A stretch of 64,000 nt of DNA from Nocardia sp. NBC_00565 (GCF_036345915.1 NZ_CP107785.1:5828001-5892000), one strand, 5' to 3'; shown: positions 52,970-62,401, counted from the stretch's first letter. The notes: generated from the letters alone by a model not told the origin. Numbers and translations: made by a program.

Positions 52970-54484
52970 CTATCGACCAGAGCGACGTCCCAGCGGCACC
53001 CGCAACACCGCATCCGTGCCGATATCGGCACCTGGGTGTAAACCGATCGAGCCGCCCAGTTCCGCCGTCACCAGGGTGCGCACGATCTGCAGGCCGAGGC
53101 GGTCGGAGGATTCCAGGCTGAAACCCGGCGGCAGGCCGCGACCATCGTCGCTGATGATCACGTCCAGCCAGCGCGCCGAGCGCTCGGAACGGATTGTCAC
53201 CGTGCCGTTTTCGCCGGAATCGAAGGCGTGCTCGATGGCGTTCTGCACCAGTTCGGTCAGCACCATCACCAGCGGGGTGGCGCGTTCGGCGGAGAAGACG
53301 CCGAGCGAACCGGCCCGGCGGACTTTGATTCTGGCGGTGTGCACGGTCGCGACATCGGCCATGATCGGCAGCAGCCGGTCCACCACCTCGTCGAGATCGA
53401 CCTCTTCGTCCACCGACATGGACAGCATTTCGTGCACCGAGGCGATGGAGGTGACCCGGCGCACCGATTCGGTCAGCGCGACCTGCGCCTCCTCGTTCTC
53501 GGTGCGGCGCGCCTGTAACCGCAGCAGCGCGGCCACCGTCTGCAGATTGTTCTTCACCCGGTGGTGGATCTCCCGGATGGTCGCGTCCTTGCTGAGCAGC
53601 GCGCGGTCGCGGCGCTTGACCTCGGTGACATCGCGGACCAGCACCGCCGCCCCGGCCAGTTCGCCGTGTGGCCGCAGCACCAGGGTGCGCAGCAGCACGG
53701 TGGCACCGCGTGCCTCGACCTCCATGCGCCGCCCGGTGCGACCGGCCAGCGCGGCCTGGATATCCCCGACGACTTCCTGGGCGTCGAACGGGTCGGTGAT
53801 CAGCGACCGGGTGGTGACGGCCAGATCCTGGCCGGCCAGATCAGCCTGCAGACCCATCCGGTGATATGCCGACAGCGCGTTCGGGCTGGCGTAGACGACG
53901 ATGCCCTCGGTATCGAGCCGGATGAAACCATCGCCCGCGCGCGGGCTGGAGTGCGTCGCGGCGCGGTCTTCGGTGGTCGGGAAGGTGCCGTCGGCGATCA
54001 TCTGGCACAGATCGTCGGCACAGGCGACGTAGGCGATCTCCAGCGTGCTGCGCACCCGCGAACGCTGCAGATCGGTATCGCGACTGAGCACCGCGATGAC
54101 ATCATCGCCGCAGCGCACCGGTATGGCCTCGCGGACCGCGTGCACCGGATGCGGGTGGTAGACGCCCTCGGCCTCGATATCGCTGTCCGCGCGCACGATC
54201 TTGCCGGTCATCAGCGCGTCGAAGACCTGCGGGTAATCGGCATGCGAAGCCGCACCGCTCACCCGATCCTCCGGATGCACGGTGGGCGCGGTCGTCGGGC
54301 GGCATTGCGCGACACAGACGATATCCGCGCCGTCGGTGATCGGTCCCGCACCGACCCACAGCAGCAGATCCGCGAAGGACAGATCGGCGAGTAGCTGCCA
54401 ATCGCCGACAACCCGCTGCAGATGGTCCACGGCGACGCCGGGGAGGTCGGTGTGTTCGGCCAGTAGCTCGCTCAGTGTCGCCAT
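52970..54484 (-). CDS. pdtaS: Sensor histidine kinase PdtaS
   Basis: A soluble two-component sensor kinase of 504 residues that phosphorylates the RNA-binding antiterminator PdtaR. An N-terminal GAF-like region (LLADLSFADLLLWVGAGP) is followed by a PAS domain (GFIRLDTEGIVVYASPNALS). The HisKA_2 phosphoacceptor box is IREIHHRVKNNLQTVAALLR, and the HATPase has VLTELVQNAIEHAF and DDGRGLPPGF. No membrane segment. The neighbour order (whiB1, then the biotinyl protein) fits Rv3220c. Confidence 0.92.
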   Translation of the reverse strand: MATLSELLAEHTDLPGVAVDHLQRVVGDWQLLADLSFADLLLWVGAGPITDGADIVCVAQCRPTTAPTVHPEDRVSGAASHADYPQVFDALMTGKIVRADSDIEAEGVYHPHPVHAVREAIPVRCGDDVIAVLSRDTDLQRSRVRSTLEIAYVACADDLCQMIADGTFPTTEDRAATHSSPRAGDGFIRLDTEGIVVYASPNALSAYHRMGLQADLAGQDLAVTTRSLITDPFDAQEVVGDIQAALAGRTGRRMEVEARGATVLLRTLVLRPHGELAGAAVLVRDVTEVKRRDRALLSKDATIREIHHRVKNNLQTVAALLRLQARRTENEEAQVALTESVRRVTSIASVHEMLSMSVDEEVDLDEVVDRLLPIMADVATVHTARIKVRRAGSLGVFSAERATPLVMVLTELVQNAIEHAFDSGENGTVTIRSERSARWLDVIISDDGRGLPPGFSLESSDRLGLQIVRTLVTAELGGSIGLHPGADIGTDAVLRVPLGRRSGR

Positions 54485-54507
54485 ATTCGGTCTACCCGTT
54501 TCAAAAA

Positions 54508-54723
54508 CTAAGAGATGACGGCGATTAGATGCCCGGCCTTGATCGCATCGCCCTCTTTGACGCCGATCGAGCTCACTGTGCCCGCACTCTCGGCCAGCAC
54601 CGGAATCTCCATCTTCATGGACTCGAGAATCACCAGCGTGTCGCCCTCGTGCACCTCGTCCCCCTCGGCGACAACGACCTGCTGCACGACCGACACCAGC
54701 TCCGAGAGCACTTCCTCAGCCAT
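54508..54723 (-). CDS. Small biotinyl/lipoyl-domain protein (Rv3221c-like)
   Basis: A 71-residue stand-alone biotinyl domain. The attachment motif is LVILESMKMEIPVLAESAGT (MKM lysine). SVVQQVVVAEGDEVHEGDTL precedes it. It corresponds to the 7-kDa biotinylated protein TB7.3 of M. tuberculosis. The partner enzyme is unknown. ATG 54723 gives the family length. Confidence 0.9.
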   Translation of the reverse strand: MAEEVLSELVSVVQQVVVAEGDEVHEGDTLVILESMKMEIPVLAESAGTVSSIGVKEGDAIKAGHLIAVIS

Positions 54724-54814
54724 GACACCCCATTCACTCGTTCGGCCCGTATCCGCTGAAGCTACAGCCAACCACACATGAAACAATGGCCTTCAATCAG
54801 AAGGGAGACTACCT

Positions 54815-54889
54815 ATGGGTAAGCGTGGTCGTAAGAAGCGCAGCCGCAAGGGAAACGCGGCCAACCACGGCAAGCGTCCTAACGCCTGA
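54815..54889 (+). CDS. Ribosomal protein bL37 (24 residues)
   Basis: The peptide MGKRGRKKRSRKGNAANHGK plus four more residues (RPNA) matches the tiny actinobacterial ribosomal protein bL37 first seen in mycobacterial ribosome structures (MAKRGRKKR-type start and ANHGKRPNA end, from memory). AAGGGAG lies 7 bases before ATG 54815. Nearly all residues are basic. It is followed by two 36-bp repeats and a strong terminator. The same gene sits at this position (near rshA/sigH) in mycobacteria. Confidence 0.9.
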   Translation: MGKRGRKKRSRKGNAANHGKRPNA

Positions 54890-54897
54890 GCCGTAAC

Positions 54898-54969
54898 GTA
54901 GCGACTGCTTGCAGGTCGCTCGAAAGGATCAGCGTAGCGACTGCTTGCAGGTCGCTCGAAAAGATCAGC
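54898..54969. repeat. Two tandem 36-bp hairpin repeats, reversed copy of the 45-kb array
   Basis: Two adjacent units (54898-54933, 54934-54969) each contain GCGACTGC-TT-GCAGGTCGC followed by TCGAAARGATCAGC. This is the reverse complement of the 35-bp units at 45307, with small changes (GATC for GACC, one extra base). They lie in the bL37 3' untranslated region, before its terminator. Confidence 0.9.
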
Positions 54970-54975
54970 GAGACG

Positions 54976-55020
54976 AAAAACACCGAGGGCCAACAACAGT
55001 GCCGCTCGGTGTTTTTCTTT
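54976..55020 (+). terminator. Intrinsic terminator of bL37
   Basis: AAAAACACCGAG pairs with CTCGGTGTTTTT (54976-54987 with 55005-55016), and the right arm runs into TTTTTCTTT. The A-tract/T-tract symmetry lets it act in both directions and may also end the convergent rsrA transcript. Confidence 0.88.
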
Positions 55021-55051
55021 GTTCAGTGGTCCCGACCTGCGCCGGGACGGA

Positions 55052-55333
55052 TTACTCGGAGGTCTCGACCCGGGTGACCGTGACCGACCGCCGGATCTCC
55101 AGGCTCAGCCGGTCGCGCAGCGAATCCGGCGCCCGGTCGCCGCCGCATTTGCGGCTCAGCAGACCCTTGATCTTCTCCTCGATGCCGAAGGCCTCGATAC
55201 ACGGCGAGCAGTGGTCCATGTGGTGCTGCAGCCGTTCGCGAGTGGCCTGGTCACACTCGTTGTCGAGCAGCAGCCAGACATCGGCGATGACAGCCGTGCA
55301 GTCCAGCTCCATATCAGGGTCACGCTCGGTCAC
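55052..55333 (-). CDS. rsrA: Mycothiol-system anti-sigma factor RsrA/RshA
   Basis: A 93-residue zinc-binding, redox-sensitive anti-sigma factor for SigR/SigH. The ZAS motif is HHMDHCSPCIEAF (HxxxCxxC), preceded by WLLLDNECDQATRERLQ. GLLSRKCGGDRAPDSLRDRL carries a further cysteine, as in mycobacterial RshA. Disulfide stress releases the sigma factor. GTG 55333 is used; ATG 55312 is possible. It follows sigR by about 73 bases filled with GAGCG-rich DNA. Confidence 0.92.
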   Translation of the reverse strand: MTERDPDMELDCTAVIADVWLLLDNECDQATRERLQHHMDHCSPCIEAFGIEEKIKGLLSRKCGGDRAPDSLRDRLSLEIRRSVTVTRVETSE

Positions 55334-55410
55334 GACTGCACCTCGCTGGCGCTCGGTTCCGTCGCACCGGAAGGTGCCGCACCTTCGATTCGCTCGCTGC
55401 GCTCGCTCAT
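55330..55410 (-). other. 26-codon ORF bridging sigR and rsrA
   Basis: From ATG 55410 a short frame ([20 protein letters not shown] and six more residues) overlaps the sigR stop and ends at the rsrA start. Similar MSERSER peptides arise in many actinobacteria from GAGCGCAGCGAGCG repeat DNA, also present here at 12500-12550. It may only couple translation between the two genes. Protein function is unlikely. Confidence 0.3.
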
Positions 55411-56150
55411 GCCTGCTTGACCTCCTGGCGTTCCGCGCCGTTGCGGTTGAAACCTCGTTCGCGCGCCACGTCGGCGAGCAATCCCTTCAGCTGCTTGCGA
55501 CCGCGATGCAGCCGGGACATAACGGTACCGATCGGAGTGCCCATGATGTCGGCGATTTCCTTGTACGGGAAGCCCTCGACATCGGCGTAGTAGACCGCCA
55601 TCCGGAACTCCTCCGGCAGCTCCTGCAGCGCGGCCTTGATGTCGTCGTCCGGCAGTGCGTCCAGCGCCTCGACCTCGGCCGAACGCAGACCGGTCGAGGT
55701 GTGCTCGGCGGTGGCCGCGAGCTGCCAGTCGGTGATCTCGTCGGTCGGGTACTGCGCGGGCTGGCGCTGCTTCTTGCGGTAGGAGTTGATGTAGGTGTTG
55801 GTCAGGATCCGGTAGAGCCAGGCACGCAGATTGGTGCCCTCCTTGAAGGATTTGAAGCCCTGGAACGCCTTGATGTAGGTCTCCTGCACCAGGTCCTCGG
55901 CATCGGCCGGATTCCGGGTCATGCGCAGCGCGGCACCGTAGAGCTGGTCGAGCAGCGGGAGCGCATCGCGCTCGAACCGCCGCGCCAGCTCGGTATCGTC
56001 GACCGCGGCGCCGACCGCACCGTCGGTCACCACGTGATCGTCGCTCGTCACACCAATCCCTTCGATCGCCGTACCTGCCAAATCTACAGGCGTGGTCAGA
56101 TCGAGTGGGAACCGAGACTCCGTCGGACGTTCTTCGAGCAGAACGGGCAC
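55407..56150 (-). CDS. sigR: ECF sigma factor SigR/SigH (disulfide and heat stress)
   Basis: A group 4 sigma factor of 247 residues controlling the thiol-oxidative stress regulon. Region 2: [53 protein letters not shown]. Region 4: [43 protein letters not shown] 56150 is chosen because AAGGAG lies 6 bases upstream; the N-terminal 35 or so residues before the conserved [14 protein letters not shown] are variable. It is followed by its anti-sigma gene and preceded by a SigR-type promoter. Confidence 0.92.
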   Translation of the reverse strand: MPVLLEERPTESRFPLDLTTPVDLAGTAIEGIGVTSDDHVVTDGAVGAAVDDTELARRFERDALPLLDQLYGAALRMTRNPADAEDLVQETYIKAFQGFKSFKEGTNLRAWLYRILTNTYINSYRKKQRQPAQYPTDEITDWQLAATAEHTSTGLRSAEVEALDALPDDDIKAALQELPEEFRMAVYYADVEGFPYKEIADIMGTPIGTVMSRLHRGRKQLKGLLADVARERGFNRNGAERQEVKQA

Positions 56151-56200
56151 CGACCTCTCCTTCACGTCGTACAGCGGTGGAGCTTTCTGTATTCGCATGC

Positions 56201-56227
56201 AACATGTCCGCGCCCGACTGTGTTCCC
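56201..56227 (-). promoter_or_regulatory. SigR-type autoregulatory promoter of sigR
   Basis: On the minus strand GGGAAC (56227-56222), an 18-base spacer and GTT (56203-56201) match the SigR/SigH consensus (GGGAAY-n17-19-GTT). It lies 50 bases upstream of the sigR GTG. Autoregulation through such a promoter is known for sigR and sigH. Confidence 0.7.
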
Positions 56228-56315
56228 ACAGCGAATTCTCCGCACCGAAAGCGGCGGCCGCGCAGGTGAGAAATCCAGTGCCGACCGGGGGTCTACCGCC
56301 ATTAAGGTGGCCCGC

Positions 56316-56810
56316 ATGGCAGGAGCCTCGACACCGGCGATCCGCGCACTGGCCAAGGCCGGGGTGGCCCATCGCGTGCACGCCTATAAACACGATCCGC
56401 GCGCCGACTCCTACGGCGCCGAGGCCGTCGACGCGCTCGCCGCCGAGGTCGGCGTGACGGCGGCGCAGATCTTCAAGACGCTGGTGATCGAATTGTCGAG
56501 CGGTGTGCTCGCGGTCGCGGTACTACCGGTGCCGAATACCTTGTCGCTCAAGGCCGCCGCTGCGGCACTCGGCGCGCCCAAGGCGGTGATGGCCGATAAG
56601 GCGAAGGCCGAGCGAATCACCGGTTACGTACTCGGCGGCATCTCACCGCTCGGCCAGCGCAGGCTGCTGCCGACCGTGGTGGACGCCTCGGCGCTGGCCT
56701 GGGATCGGCTGTTGTGCAGCGCGGGACGGCGTGGGCTGGAAATCGAATTGGCGCCCGCAGACCTCGTCCGACTCACCGAAGCGGTTACCGCCGAGGTGGC
56801 ATCCGGGTAA
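56316..56810 (+). CDS. YbaK/EbsC-type Cys-tRNA(Pro) deacylase
   Basis: A 164-residue trans-editing enzyme that hydrolyses Cys-tRNA(Pro). The core has [20 protein letters not shown] with the catalytic Lys, [40 protein letters not shown]. The ATG at 56316 fits the family start ([20 protein letters not shown]). Divergent from sigR, 88 bases from its promoter. Confidence 0.92.
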   Translation: MAGASTPAIRALAKAGVAHRVHAYKHDPRADSYGAEAVDALAAEVGVTAAQIFKTLVIELSSGVLAVAVLPVPNTLSLKAAAAALGAPKAVMADKAKAERITGYVLGGISPLGQRRLLPTVVDASALAWDRLLCSAGRRGLEIELAPADLVRLTEAVTAEVASG

Positions 56811-56894
56811 TTTCACACGATTTCAGCAACATCTGTGCGTTACTGGACAAGATCAAGATCGCCCGATTGGTCCGACTCGAGGATGTGATGCGAA

Positions 56895-57251
56895 ATGTCC
56901 ACGCGCCAGCGTTTGCGCACCATGATCGTCGCCCTGCTCGGAGTTCTCCTGCTCGCCCTCGCCCCCGTGGCGCTGCTCGCGCCGACGGCAGCCGCCAACC
57001 CGGGCGGACCGGGGGTGACCGAAGTCGGCGACTTCCCGTTCGACGGGCAGCCCATCGACGACGCACCGAAGCAGAACGGCACCCCGAAGAAGGATGAAAG
57101 GGCCGATAAGGCCGAGAAGTTGGGCGGCGGTGTCGCGGGCAAGGTCATCGACCTGGGCGGCGGCGTCGCGCGCAAGGTCATCGACCTGGGCGGCAGTATC
57201 GCCAAGTGCGCGCTCAATATCGTGACACCCAGCGTGAAGTGCCAGCTCTGA
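56895..57251 (+). CDS. Small secreted protein with tandem VIDLGGG repeats
   Basis: A 118-residue secreted protein. The signal peptide is MIVALLGVLLLALAPVALLA, then TAAA (probable cleavage after AAA). The mature part has a Pro/Asp/Lys-rich linker (DDAPKQNGTPKKDERADKAE) and three related repeats (GGGVAGKVIDL, GGGVARKVIDL, GGSIAKCALNI), ending with two cysteines likely bonded. I do not recognise the family. Confidence 0.75.
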   Translation: MSTRQRLRTMIVALLGVLLLALAPVALLAPTAAANPGGPGVTEVGDFPFDGQPIDDAPKQNGTPKKDERADKAEKLGGGVAGKVIDLGGGVARKVIDLGGSIAKCALNIVTPSVKCQL

Positions 57252-57275
57252 GTCGACCAACGGCGGGCCGGGCGA

Positions 57276-58073
57276 TCAGAGCAAGCTGATCTGCCCGGCC
57301 TTTTCCGTATCCGACTGGATGTCCAACGGCGCCAATAGCTCCGGGCCGTTATTGCGCACGCTGTTGACCAGCGACGAGACCGGCCGCGCCACGATGCCCG
57401 CCACGGACTCGGCGCTCGGGGTTTCCAAGAGGGTGGCCGGAGCCGGATGATCCGGGTCCAGCCACGCGTCCCAGTGCTCGCGCGGCATCGGCAGCGGCAT
57501 CCGGTCGTGGATGCGGGTGAGATCGCCGACGGCGTCGGTGGTCAGGATGGTGCAGGACAGCAGCGGCTCGCTCTCCTGTTGCGAACGGTCCCGCCATACC
57601 GACCACAATCCGGCCATGTACAGCCGCGATCGGTCGGCATTCGCCATGAAGTACGGATGTTTGGCCACCTTGCCCTTGACCCCGGCCACCGCATCTGGTT
57701 CGACCAGCCACTCGTACCAGCCGTCCATCGGCACCAAGCAGCGGCGGTACTTCACCGCATCGCGGAATGATGGCGTGGTCGCGGCCTTATCGGCGCGCGC
57801 GTTGAACAGCGGCTTGCCCTTCGCCGGCACACCGGGTTCGGCGGCCTTGGTCCAGACCGGGATCAGTCCCCAGCGCATCCGCCGGATGCGCAGCTCGGGG
57901 TCGTCGTCCGGATGGCCGTGCTCGTGTCGCTCCACCACGGTGAGCACCTGGGTGGTCGGCGCGACGTTGTAGTTGGTGAACCCGCCGTTGCCAGCGGCCG
58001 GGGTCTCGTCGATGGCGTCCAGCTCGACGGCGAGCCGACCGGGATCGGTAGTTGTCGCATATCTGCCACACAT
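57276..58073 (-). CDS. SRAP-domain protein (YedK/HMCES type)
   Basis: A 265-residue SOS-response-associated peptidase-fold protein that covalently protects abasic sites in single-stranded DNA. MCGRYATTTDP provides the catalytic Cys2; MRWGLIPVW, FNARADKAATTPSFRDAVKY, RRCLVPMDGWYEWL and IHDRMPLPMPREHWDAWLDP complete the active site. Rv3226c is at the same place in M. tuberculosis. Divergent from the aldehyde dehydrogenase. Confidence 0.93.
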   Translation of the reverse strand: MCGRYATTTDPGRLAVELDAIDETPAAGNGGFTNYNVAPTTQVLTVVERHEHGHPDDDPELRIRRMRWGLIPVWTKAAEPGVPAKGKPLFNARADKAATTPSFRDAVKYRRCLVPMDGWYEWLVEPDAVAGVKGKVAKHPYFMANADRSRLYMAGLWSVWRDRSQQESEPLLSCTILTTDAVGDLTRIHDRMPLPMPREHWDAWLDPDHPAPATLLETPSAESVAGIVARPVSSLVNSVRNNGPELLAPLDIQSDTEKAGQISLL

Positions 58074-58248
58074 ATCTCGATACTTCCACTAGGCGCCGAC
58101 GGACTCGGGAAGAATTGATAGTAGGTGGTGACCCGGTGAGAGTTTTGGCATAGCATCATCTCAGGGAATGACGGTTAACTTATATCGCGATCCATCCCGC
58201 ACATGCGCACCGACCGGCCATCGCAGACGGCAAGAGGAGATACCCACC

Positions 58249-59757
58249 GTGACAACCATCGAGACCACCCCAGCGGCGCCGGAAACGGCGCTGCAATCGG
58301 TCGACCCGGCCACCGGAGAGGTCATCGCCACCCACGCCATCGCCGATGCGGACGCGGTGCGCGCTGCCGTGGCCAAGGCCCGCACCGCCGCCCCCGTCTG
58401 GGGCGGACTCGGCTTCGACGAGCGGCGCAAACATCTGCTGCGCTGGTCGAGCCAGCTGGTCGCGGACGCCGATGAGTTCACCGCGCTGATCCACCAGGAG
58501 AACGGCAAGCCGCTCGACGACGCGTTCCTGGAGTTGATGCTCGCGCTCGAACACATCGCCTGGGCCGCCAAGCACGCCAAGAAGATCCTGTCGCCGAAGA
58601 AGATCTTCCCCGGGGCGCTGATGTCGAACTTCTCCGCGCGCCTCGAGCAGCGCCCGCTCGGCGTCATCGGCGTGATCGGACCGTGGAACTACCCGGTCTA
58701 TACCCCGAACGGCTCCATCGCCTACGCGCTGGCCGCCGGCAACGTCGTGGTCTTCAAGCCGAGCGAATACTCCACCAGCATCGGCAATTTCCTCGCCACG
58801 GCGTTCAAGAAGGCCAATCCGGAACTGCCGGAAGGGGTCTTCGAGACCATCAACGGCTATGGCGCGACGGGTGCCGCGCTGGTCGACTCCGGCGTGGACA
58901 AGATCGCGTTCACCGGTTCCACCGCGACCGGCAAGCGGATCATGGCCGCGGCCGCCGACTCGCTGACCCCAGTGCTGCTGGAATGCGGCGGTAAGGATGC
59001 GGTGATCGTCGCGGGCGACGCCGATATCAAGGCCGCCGCCGACGCGGTCGCCTGGGGCGCGACCGCCAACAGCGGCCAGACCTGCGCCGGTGTGGAGCGG
59101 GTGTACGTGGACCGCTCGGTGCGTGACGAATTCGTCGCCGAGGTCAAGCGCATCCTGAAGGACATCAAACCGGGCTCGGGCGCCGGCGCGGCCTACGGTC
59201 CGATGACCATGCCCAGCCAGATCGATATCGTGCGCCGCCACATCGACGACGCGCTGAAGAACGGCGGCACCGCGGTGCTCGGCGGTCCGGAGTCGGTGAA
59301 GGGCCCGTTCATCGAGCCGGTCGTGCTGGTCGATGTGGACGAGAACTCCGAGGCCGTCGCCGAGGAGACCTTCGGCCCGACCGTCACCATCCGCACGGTG
59401 AACGGTGTGGACGAGGCCGTGGAACTGGCCAATAAGTCCAAGTACGGCCTGTCCTCGGCGGTCTACTCGAAGAAGAACGGCCTGGAGATCGCGCGTCGGC
59501 TGCGCGTCGGCGCCACCTCGGTGAATTCGGTGCTGGCCTTCGCCGCCATCGCGGGCCTGCCCTTCGGCGGTGTCGGCGAGTCCGGTATCGGCCGCATCCA
59601 CGGCGAGCCCGGCCTGCGCGAATTCTCCCGCCCGCATTCGATTGCGATGCAGCGCTTCACGATTCCCGGCATGGCGCTGCTCAGCTACTCGCGCACCCAG
59701 TCCACGATGAAGCTGCTCCGCCGCCTGGTCCCGATCCTGCACGGACGCCACAAGTAA
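58249..59757 (+). CDS. Aldehyde dehydrogenase (succinate-semialdehyde dehydrogenase-like)
   Basis: A 502-residue NAD(P)-dependent aldehyde dehydrogenase. [20 protein letters not shown] (cofactor), ITFTGS-like [14 protein letters not shown], the general base in [12 protein letters not shown] and the catalytic Cys in [15 protein letters not shown] are all present. GTG 58249 has AGAGGAG upstream. It resembles GabD2-type enzymes of actinobacteria; the true substrate is unproven. It sits between the SRAP gene and aroA, which are close neighbours in mycobacteria, so it appears to be an insertion here. Confidence 0.9.
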   Translation: MTTIETTPAAPETALQSVDPATGEVIATHAIADADAVRAAVAKARTAAPVWGGLGFDERRKHLLRWSSQLVADADEFTALIHQENGKPLDDAFLELMLALEHIAWAAKHAKKILSPKKIFPGALMSNFSARLEQRPLGVIGVIGPWNYPVYTPNGSIAYALAAGNVVVFKPSEYSTSIGNFLATAFKKANPELPEGVFETINGYGATGAALVDSGVDKIAFTGSTATGKRIMAAAADSLTPVLLECGGKDAVIVAGDADIKAAADAVAWGATANSGQTCAGVERVYVDRSVRDEFVAEVKRILKDIKPGSGAGAAYGPMTMPSQIDIVRRHIDDALKNGGTAVLGGPESVKGPFIEPVVLVDVDENSEAVAEETFGPTVTIRTVNGVDEAVELANKSKYGLSSAVYSKKNGLEIARRLRVGATSVNSVLAFAAIAGLPFGGVGESGIGRIHGEPGLREFSRPHSIAMQRFTIPGMALLSYSRTQSTMKLLRRLVPILHGRHK

Positions 59758-59766
59758 ACCGCCGGA

Positions 59767-59796
59767 CGCCGCATCGGTCGCCGCGACCGGTGCGGC
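59767..59796 (+). terminator. Hairpin terminator after aldehyde dehydrogenase
   Basis: CGCCGCATCGGTCG pairs with CGACCGGTGCGGCG (one mismatch) 10 bases after the stop. It separates this gene from aroA. Confidence 0.72.
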
Positions 59797-59881
59797 GGCT
59801 GTGGCCCGTGGTACGGACGATTTTGCTGAGAGTTCGGCAACCGCCCGTGTGTCCGGGTTGGCGATGGGCGAAGATAGACAG

Positions 59882-61174
59882 GTGAGTTTCTGGCCAGCGC
59901 CCCATGTCGATGTACCCGTGCACGCGACCGTGACCCTGCCCGGATCGAAATCGATCACGAACCGGGCATTGATTCTGGCCGCGTTGGCCGACGGCCCGTC
60001 GACCCTCTCCGGCGCGCTGCGCAGCCGCGATACCGACCTGATGATCAATGCCCTGCGCGCGCTCGGTGCGCGGATCGAGGGCGACGGTGACACGCTGACC
60101 GTGACGCCCGCCCCGCTGCACGGCGGCACCGTCGACTGCGGACTGGCGGGCACCGTGATGCGCTTCCTGCCGCCGGTCGCGACCCTGGCCACCGGTGCTG
60201 TCGCCTTCGATGGCGACGAACAGGCCAGGGTCCGCCCGCTCGGCACCATCCTGGACGCACTGCGCCGCATAGGCGCCGATATCGACGGCGACGGTCTGCC
60301 GTTCACCGTGCACGGCAAGGGCGCGCTGCGCGGCGGCGCGGTCACCATCGATGCCTCCGGTTCCTCCCAGTTCGTCTCCGGTCTGCTGCTGTCGGCGGCC
60401 CGCTTCGACGAGGGTGTGGTGGTGCACCACAGCGGTAAGGCACTGCCCTCGATGCCGCATATCGAGATGACGGTGGAGATGCTGCGGCGAGCCGATGTCG
60501 CGGTCGAGGCCCCCTCCGACAGTCGCAAGGCCCAGACCTGGACCGTGGCGCCGGGCCCGATCCGCGCGGTGGACTGGGATGTGGAGCCCGACCTGTCCAA
60601 TGCCACGCCGTTCCTGGCCGCCGCCGCCATCACCGGCGGTGAGGTCCGCATCCCGCACTGGCCACAGATCACCACGCAACCCGGCGATGTGATCCGGGAG
60701 ATCCTGGTGCGCATGGGCGCCGAGGTGCGCCGCTTCGACGGTGTGCTGACCGTGCGCGGCCCCGAGCGACTCGCCGGTATCGATATCGATCTGCACGATG
60801 TGGGCGAGCTGACCCCGACCGTGGCCGCCCTTGCGGCGCTCGCGGATTCGCCGTCCTGGCTGCGCGGCATCGCGCATCTGCGCGGACACGAGACCGACCG
60901 GCTCGCGGCGCTGTCCACCGAGATCAACCGGCTCGGCGGCAATGTCACCGAGACCGAGGACGGGCTGGAGATCACTCCCGCCCCGCTGCACGGTGGCACC
61001 TGGCATTCCTACGCCGACCACCGAATGGCAACGGCCGGTACGATTCTCGGACTGAAGGTGCCGGGCGTGTCGATCGAGGACATCGGGACCACGGCCAAGA
61101 CATTGCCCGGATTCGTCGGTTTGTGGCAGCGAATGCTGGATCCCACGCTCTCGGATCAAGGAGCGGCGCGCTGA
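59882..61174 (+). CDS. aroA: 3-phosphoshikimate 1-carboxyvinyltransferase AroA
   Basis: EPSP synthase of the shikimate pathway, 430 residues. [20 protein letters not shown] binds substrate; [39 protein letters not shown] and [19 protein letters not shown] are conserved blocks. The start is GTG 59882 with only a weak upstream purine run. Its TGA overlaps the apparent CTG start of rsgA. Confidence 0.95.
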   Translation: MSFWPAPHVDVPVHATVTLPGSKSITNRALILAALADGPSTLSGALRSRDTDLMINALRALGARIEGDGDTLTVTPAPLHGGTVDCGLAGTVMRFLPPVATLATGAVAFDGDEQARVRPLGTILDALRRIGADIDGDGLPFTVHGKGALRGGAVTIDASGSSQFVSGLLLSAARFDEGVVVHHSGKALPSMPHIEMTVEMLRRADVAVEAPSDSRKAQTWTVAPGPIRAVDWDVEPDLSNATPFLAAAAITGGEVRIPHWPQITTQPGDVIREILVRMGAEVRRFDGVLTVRGPERLAGIDIDLHDVGELTPTVAALAALADSPSWLRGIAHLRGHETDRLAALSTEINRLGGNVTETEDGLEITPAPLHGGTWHSYADHRMATAGTILGLKVPGVSIEDIGTTAKTLPGFVGLWQRMLDPTLSDQGAAR

Positions 61175-62157
61175 GGAAGCGCGAGTACGACGAGTCGGAT
61201 GTCCGGGTGCGCCCGGGCAAGTCGTCTCGTCCGCGCACGAAAACCCGTCCGCAGCACAATGACGCGGAGTCGGCCATGGTCGTTTCGGTGGACCGCGGCC
61301 GCTGGGGTTGTGTGCTCGGTGGCGATCCGGACAGGTTGATCGTCGCCATGCGGGCCAGGGAACTCGGCCGCACGCCGATCGTGGTCGGCGATCAGGTCGA
61401 CGTGGTCGGCGACACCTCCGGAAAAACCGACACCCTCGCCCGCATCGTCCGCGTCGCCGAACGCCGGACAGTGTTGCGCCGCACGGCCGATGACACCGAC
61501 CCCTTCGAACGGATCGTGGTCGGCAACGCCGAACAACTGTTCATCGTGGTCGCGCTCGCCGACCCGCCGCCGCGTACCGGATTCGTCGAACGCTGCATGG
61601 TCGCCGCGTATGCCGGTGGGCTGCAACCGATTCTGTGCCTGACCAAACACGATCTGGCCGCCGAATCCGAATTCGCCGCCGCCTTCGATGATCTCGAGCT
61701 CACCATCATCTACGGCGGCATCGACGACTCCTTCGAACCGGTCCTCGAACTACTCACCGATCGCCTCACCGCCTTCATCGGCCACTCCGGTGTCGGCAAG
61801 TCGACATTGGTGAATCGCCTTGTGCCGGACGCGGATCGAGCCGTCGGCGAGGTCTCCGGCGTCGGCAAGGGCAAACACACCTCCACCCAATCCGTCGCCC
61901 TGCCCCTGCCCGACGGCGGCTGGGTCATCGACACCCCCGGCGTTCGGTCCTTCGGCCTGGCGCACATCACCCCCGACGATGTCATCGCCGCCTTCACCGA
62001 CCTGGCCGCTGCCATCGAGGACTGTCCGCGCGGCTGTACCCATCTCGGTCCGCCCGCCGACCCCGAATGCGCCCTGGATACGTTGCCCGGCAAGGAACGT
62101 CGCGTCGCCGCCATCCGCCTGCTGCTAGCAGCCCTGAGCTCTAACGATCCCTGGTAA
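61171..62157 (+). CDS. rsgA: Ribosome-assembly GTPase RsgA, apparent CTG start
   Basis: Circularly permuted GTPase acting late in 30S assembly, 328 residues. G4 is [10 protein letters not shown]1 is [18 protein letters not shown]3 is [12 protein letters not shown]; a C-terminal zinc site is [16 protein letters not shown]. Conserved sequence begins at [13 protein letters not shown]. The first in-frame ATG (61276) lies well inside it, and the only upstream alternative is GTG 61123 within aroA. AAGGAG (61158-61163) stands 7 bases before CTG 61171, which overlaps the aroA stop (CTGA). Confidence 0.88.
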   Translation: MRKREYDESDVRVRPGKSSRPRTKTRPQHNDAESAMVVSVDRGRWGCVLGGDPDRLIVAMRARELGRTPIVVGDQVDVVGDTSGKTDTLARIVRVAERRTVLRRTADDTDPFERIVVGNAEQLFIVVALADPPPRTGFVERCMVAAYAGGLQPILCLTKHDLAAESEFAAAFDDLELTIIYGGIDDSFEPVLELLTDRLTAFIGHSGVGKSTLVNRLVPDADRAVGEVSGVGKGKHTSTQSVALPLPDGGWVIDTPGVRSFGLAHITPDDVIAAFTDLAAAIEDCPRGCTHLGPPADPECALDTLPGKERRVAAIRLLLAALSSNDPW

Positions 62158-62173
62158 TTGAGCGTCGACTGCC

Positions 62174-62332
62174 GCATACCGACGCGACGGGGTAGACGTC
62201 AAGGCTCTTGCCGGCCGCCCAGGATTCCGACTACGCGTCGGCAACTACCGCCTGGTTTACGAAGTCGATGACGGCAAGCTGATCATCCTCGTCATTACCG
62301 CCGGGCACCGTCGCGATTTTTACGAGCGCTAG
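62174..62332 (+). pseudogene. RelE/ParE-type toxin C-terminal remnant
   Basis: The plus-strand frame ending at TAG 62330-62332 encodes about 52 residues of a RelE-fold toxin (YRRDGVDVKALAGRPGFRLR, VGNYRLVYEVDDGKLIILVI, TAGHRRDFYER). There is no start codon; the frame is closed at 62159-62161. The N-terminal third and any antitoxin are absent. Clearly a leftover of a toxin-antitoxin pair beside rsgA. Confidence 0.75.
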
Positions 62333-62350
62333 ACACCTGAGCCAGAGACG

Positions 62351-62391
62351 ACGAAGGCGCCCTTGGACTCCGAGCCCAAGTGCGCCTTCGT
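62351..62391 (-). terminator. Hairpin terminator of secA1
   Basis: ACGAAGGCGC (62351-62360) pairs with GCGCCTTCGT (62382-62391) around a 21-base loop that can pair further (CTTGG/CCAAG-like). It lies 10 bases beyond the secA1 stop on the minus strand. Confidence 0.72.
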
Positions 62392-62401
62392 GGTTCGAGC
62401 G

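Noticed and set aside
58180..61159. Long minus-strand ORFs opposite the aldehyde dehydrogenase and aroA
   Set aside because: They are antisense to two clear enzymes and carry no recognisable motif.
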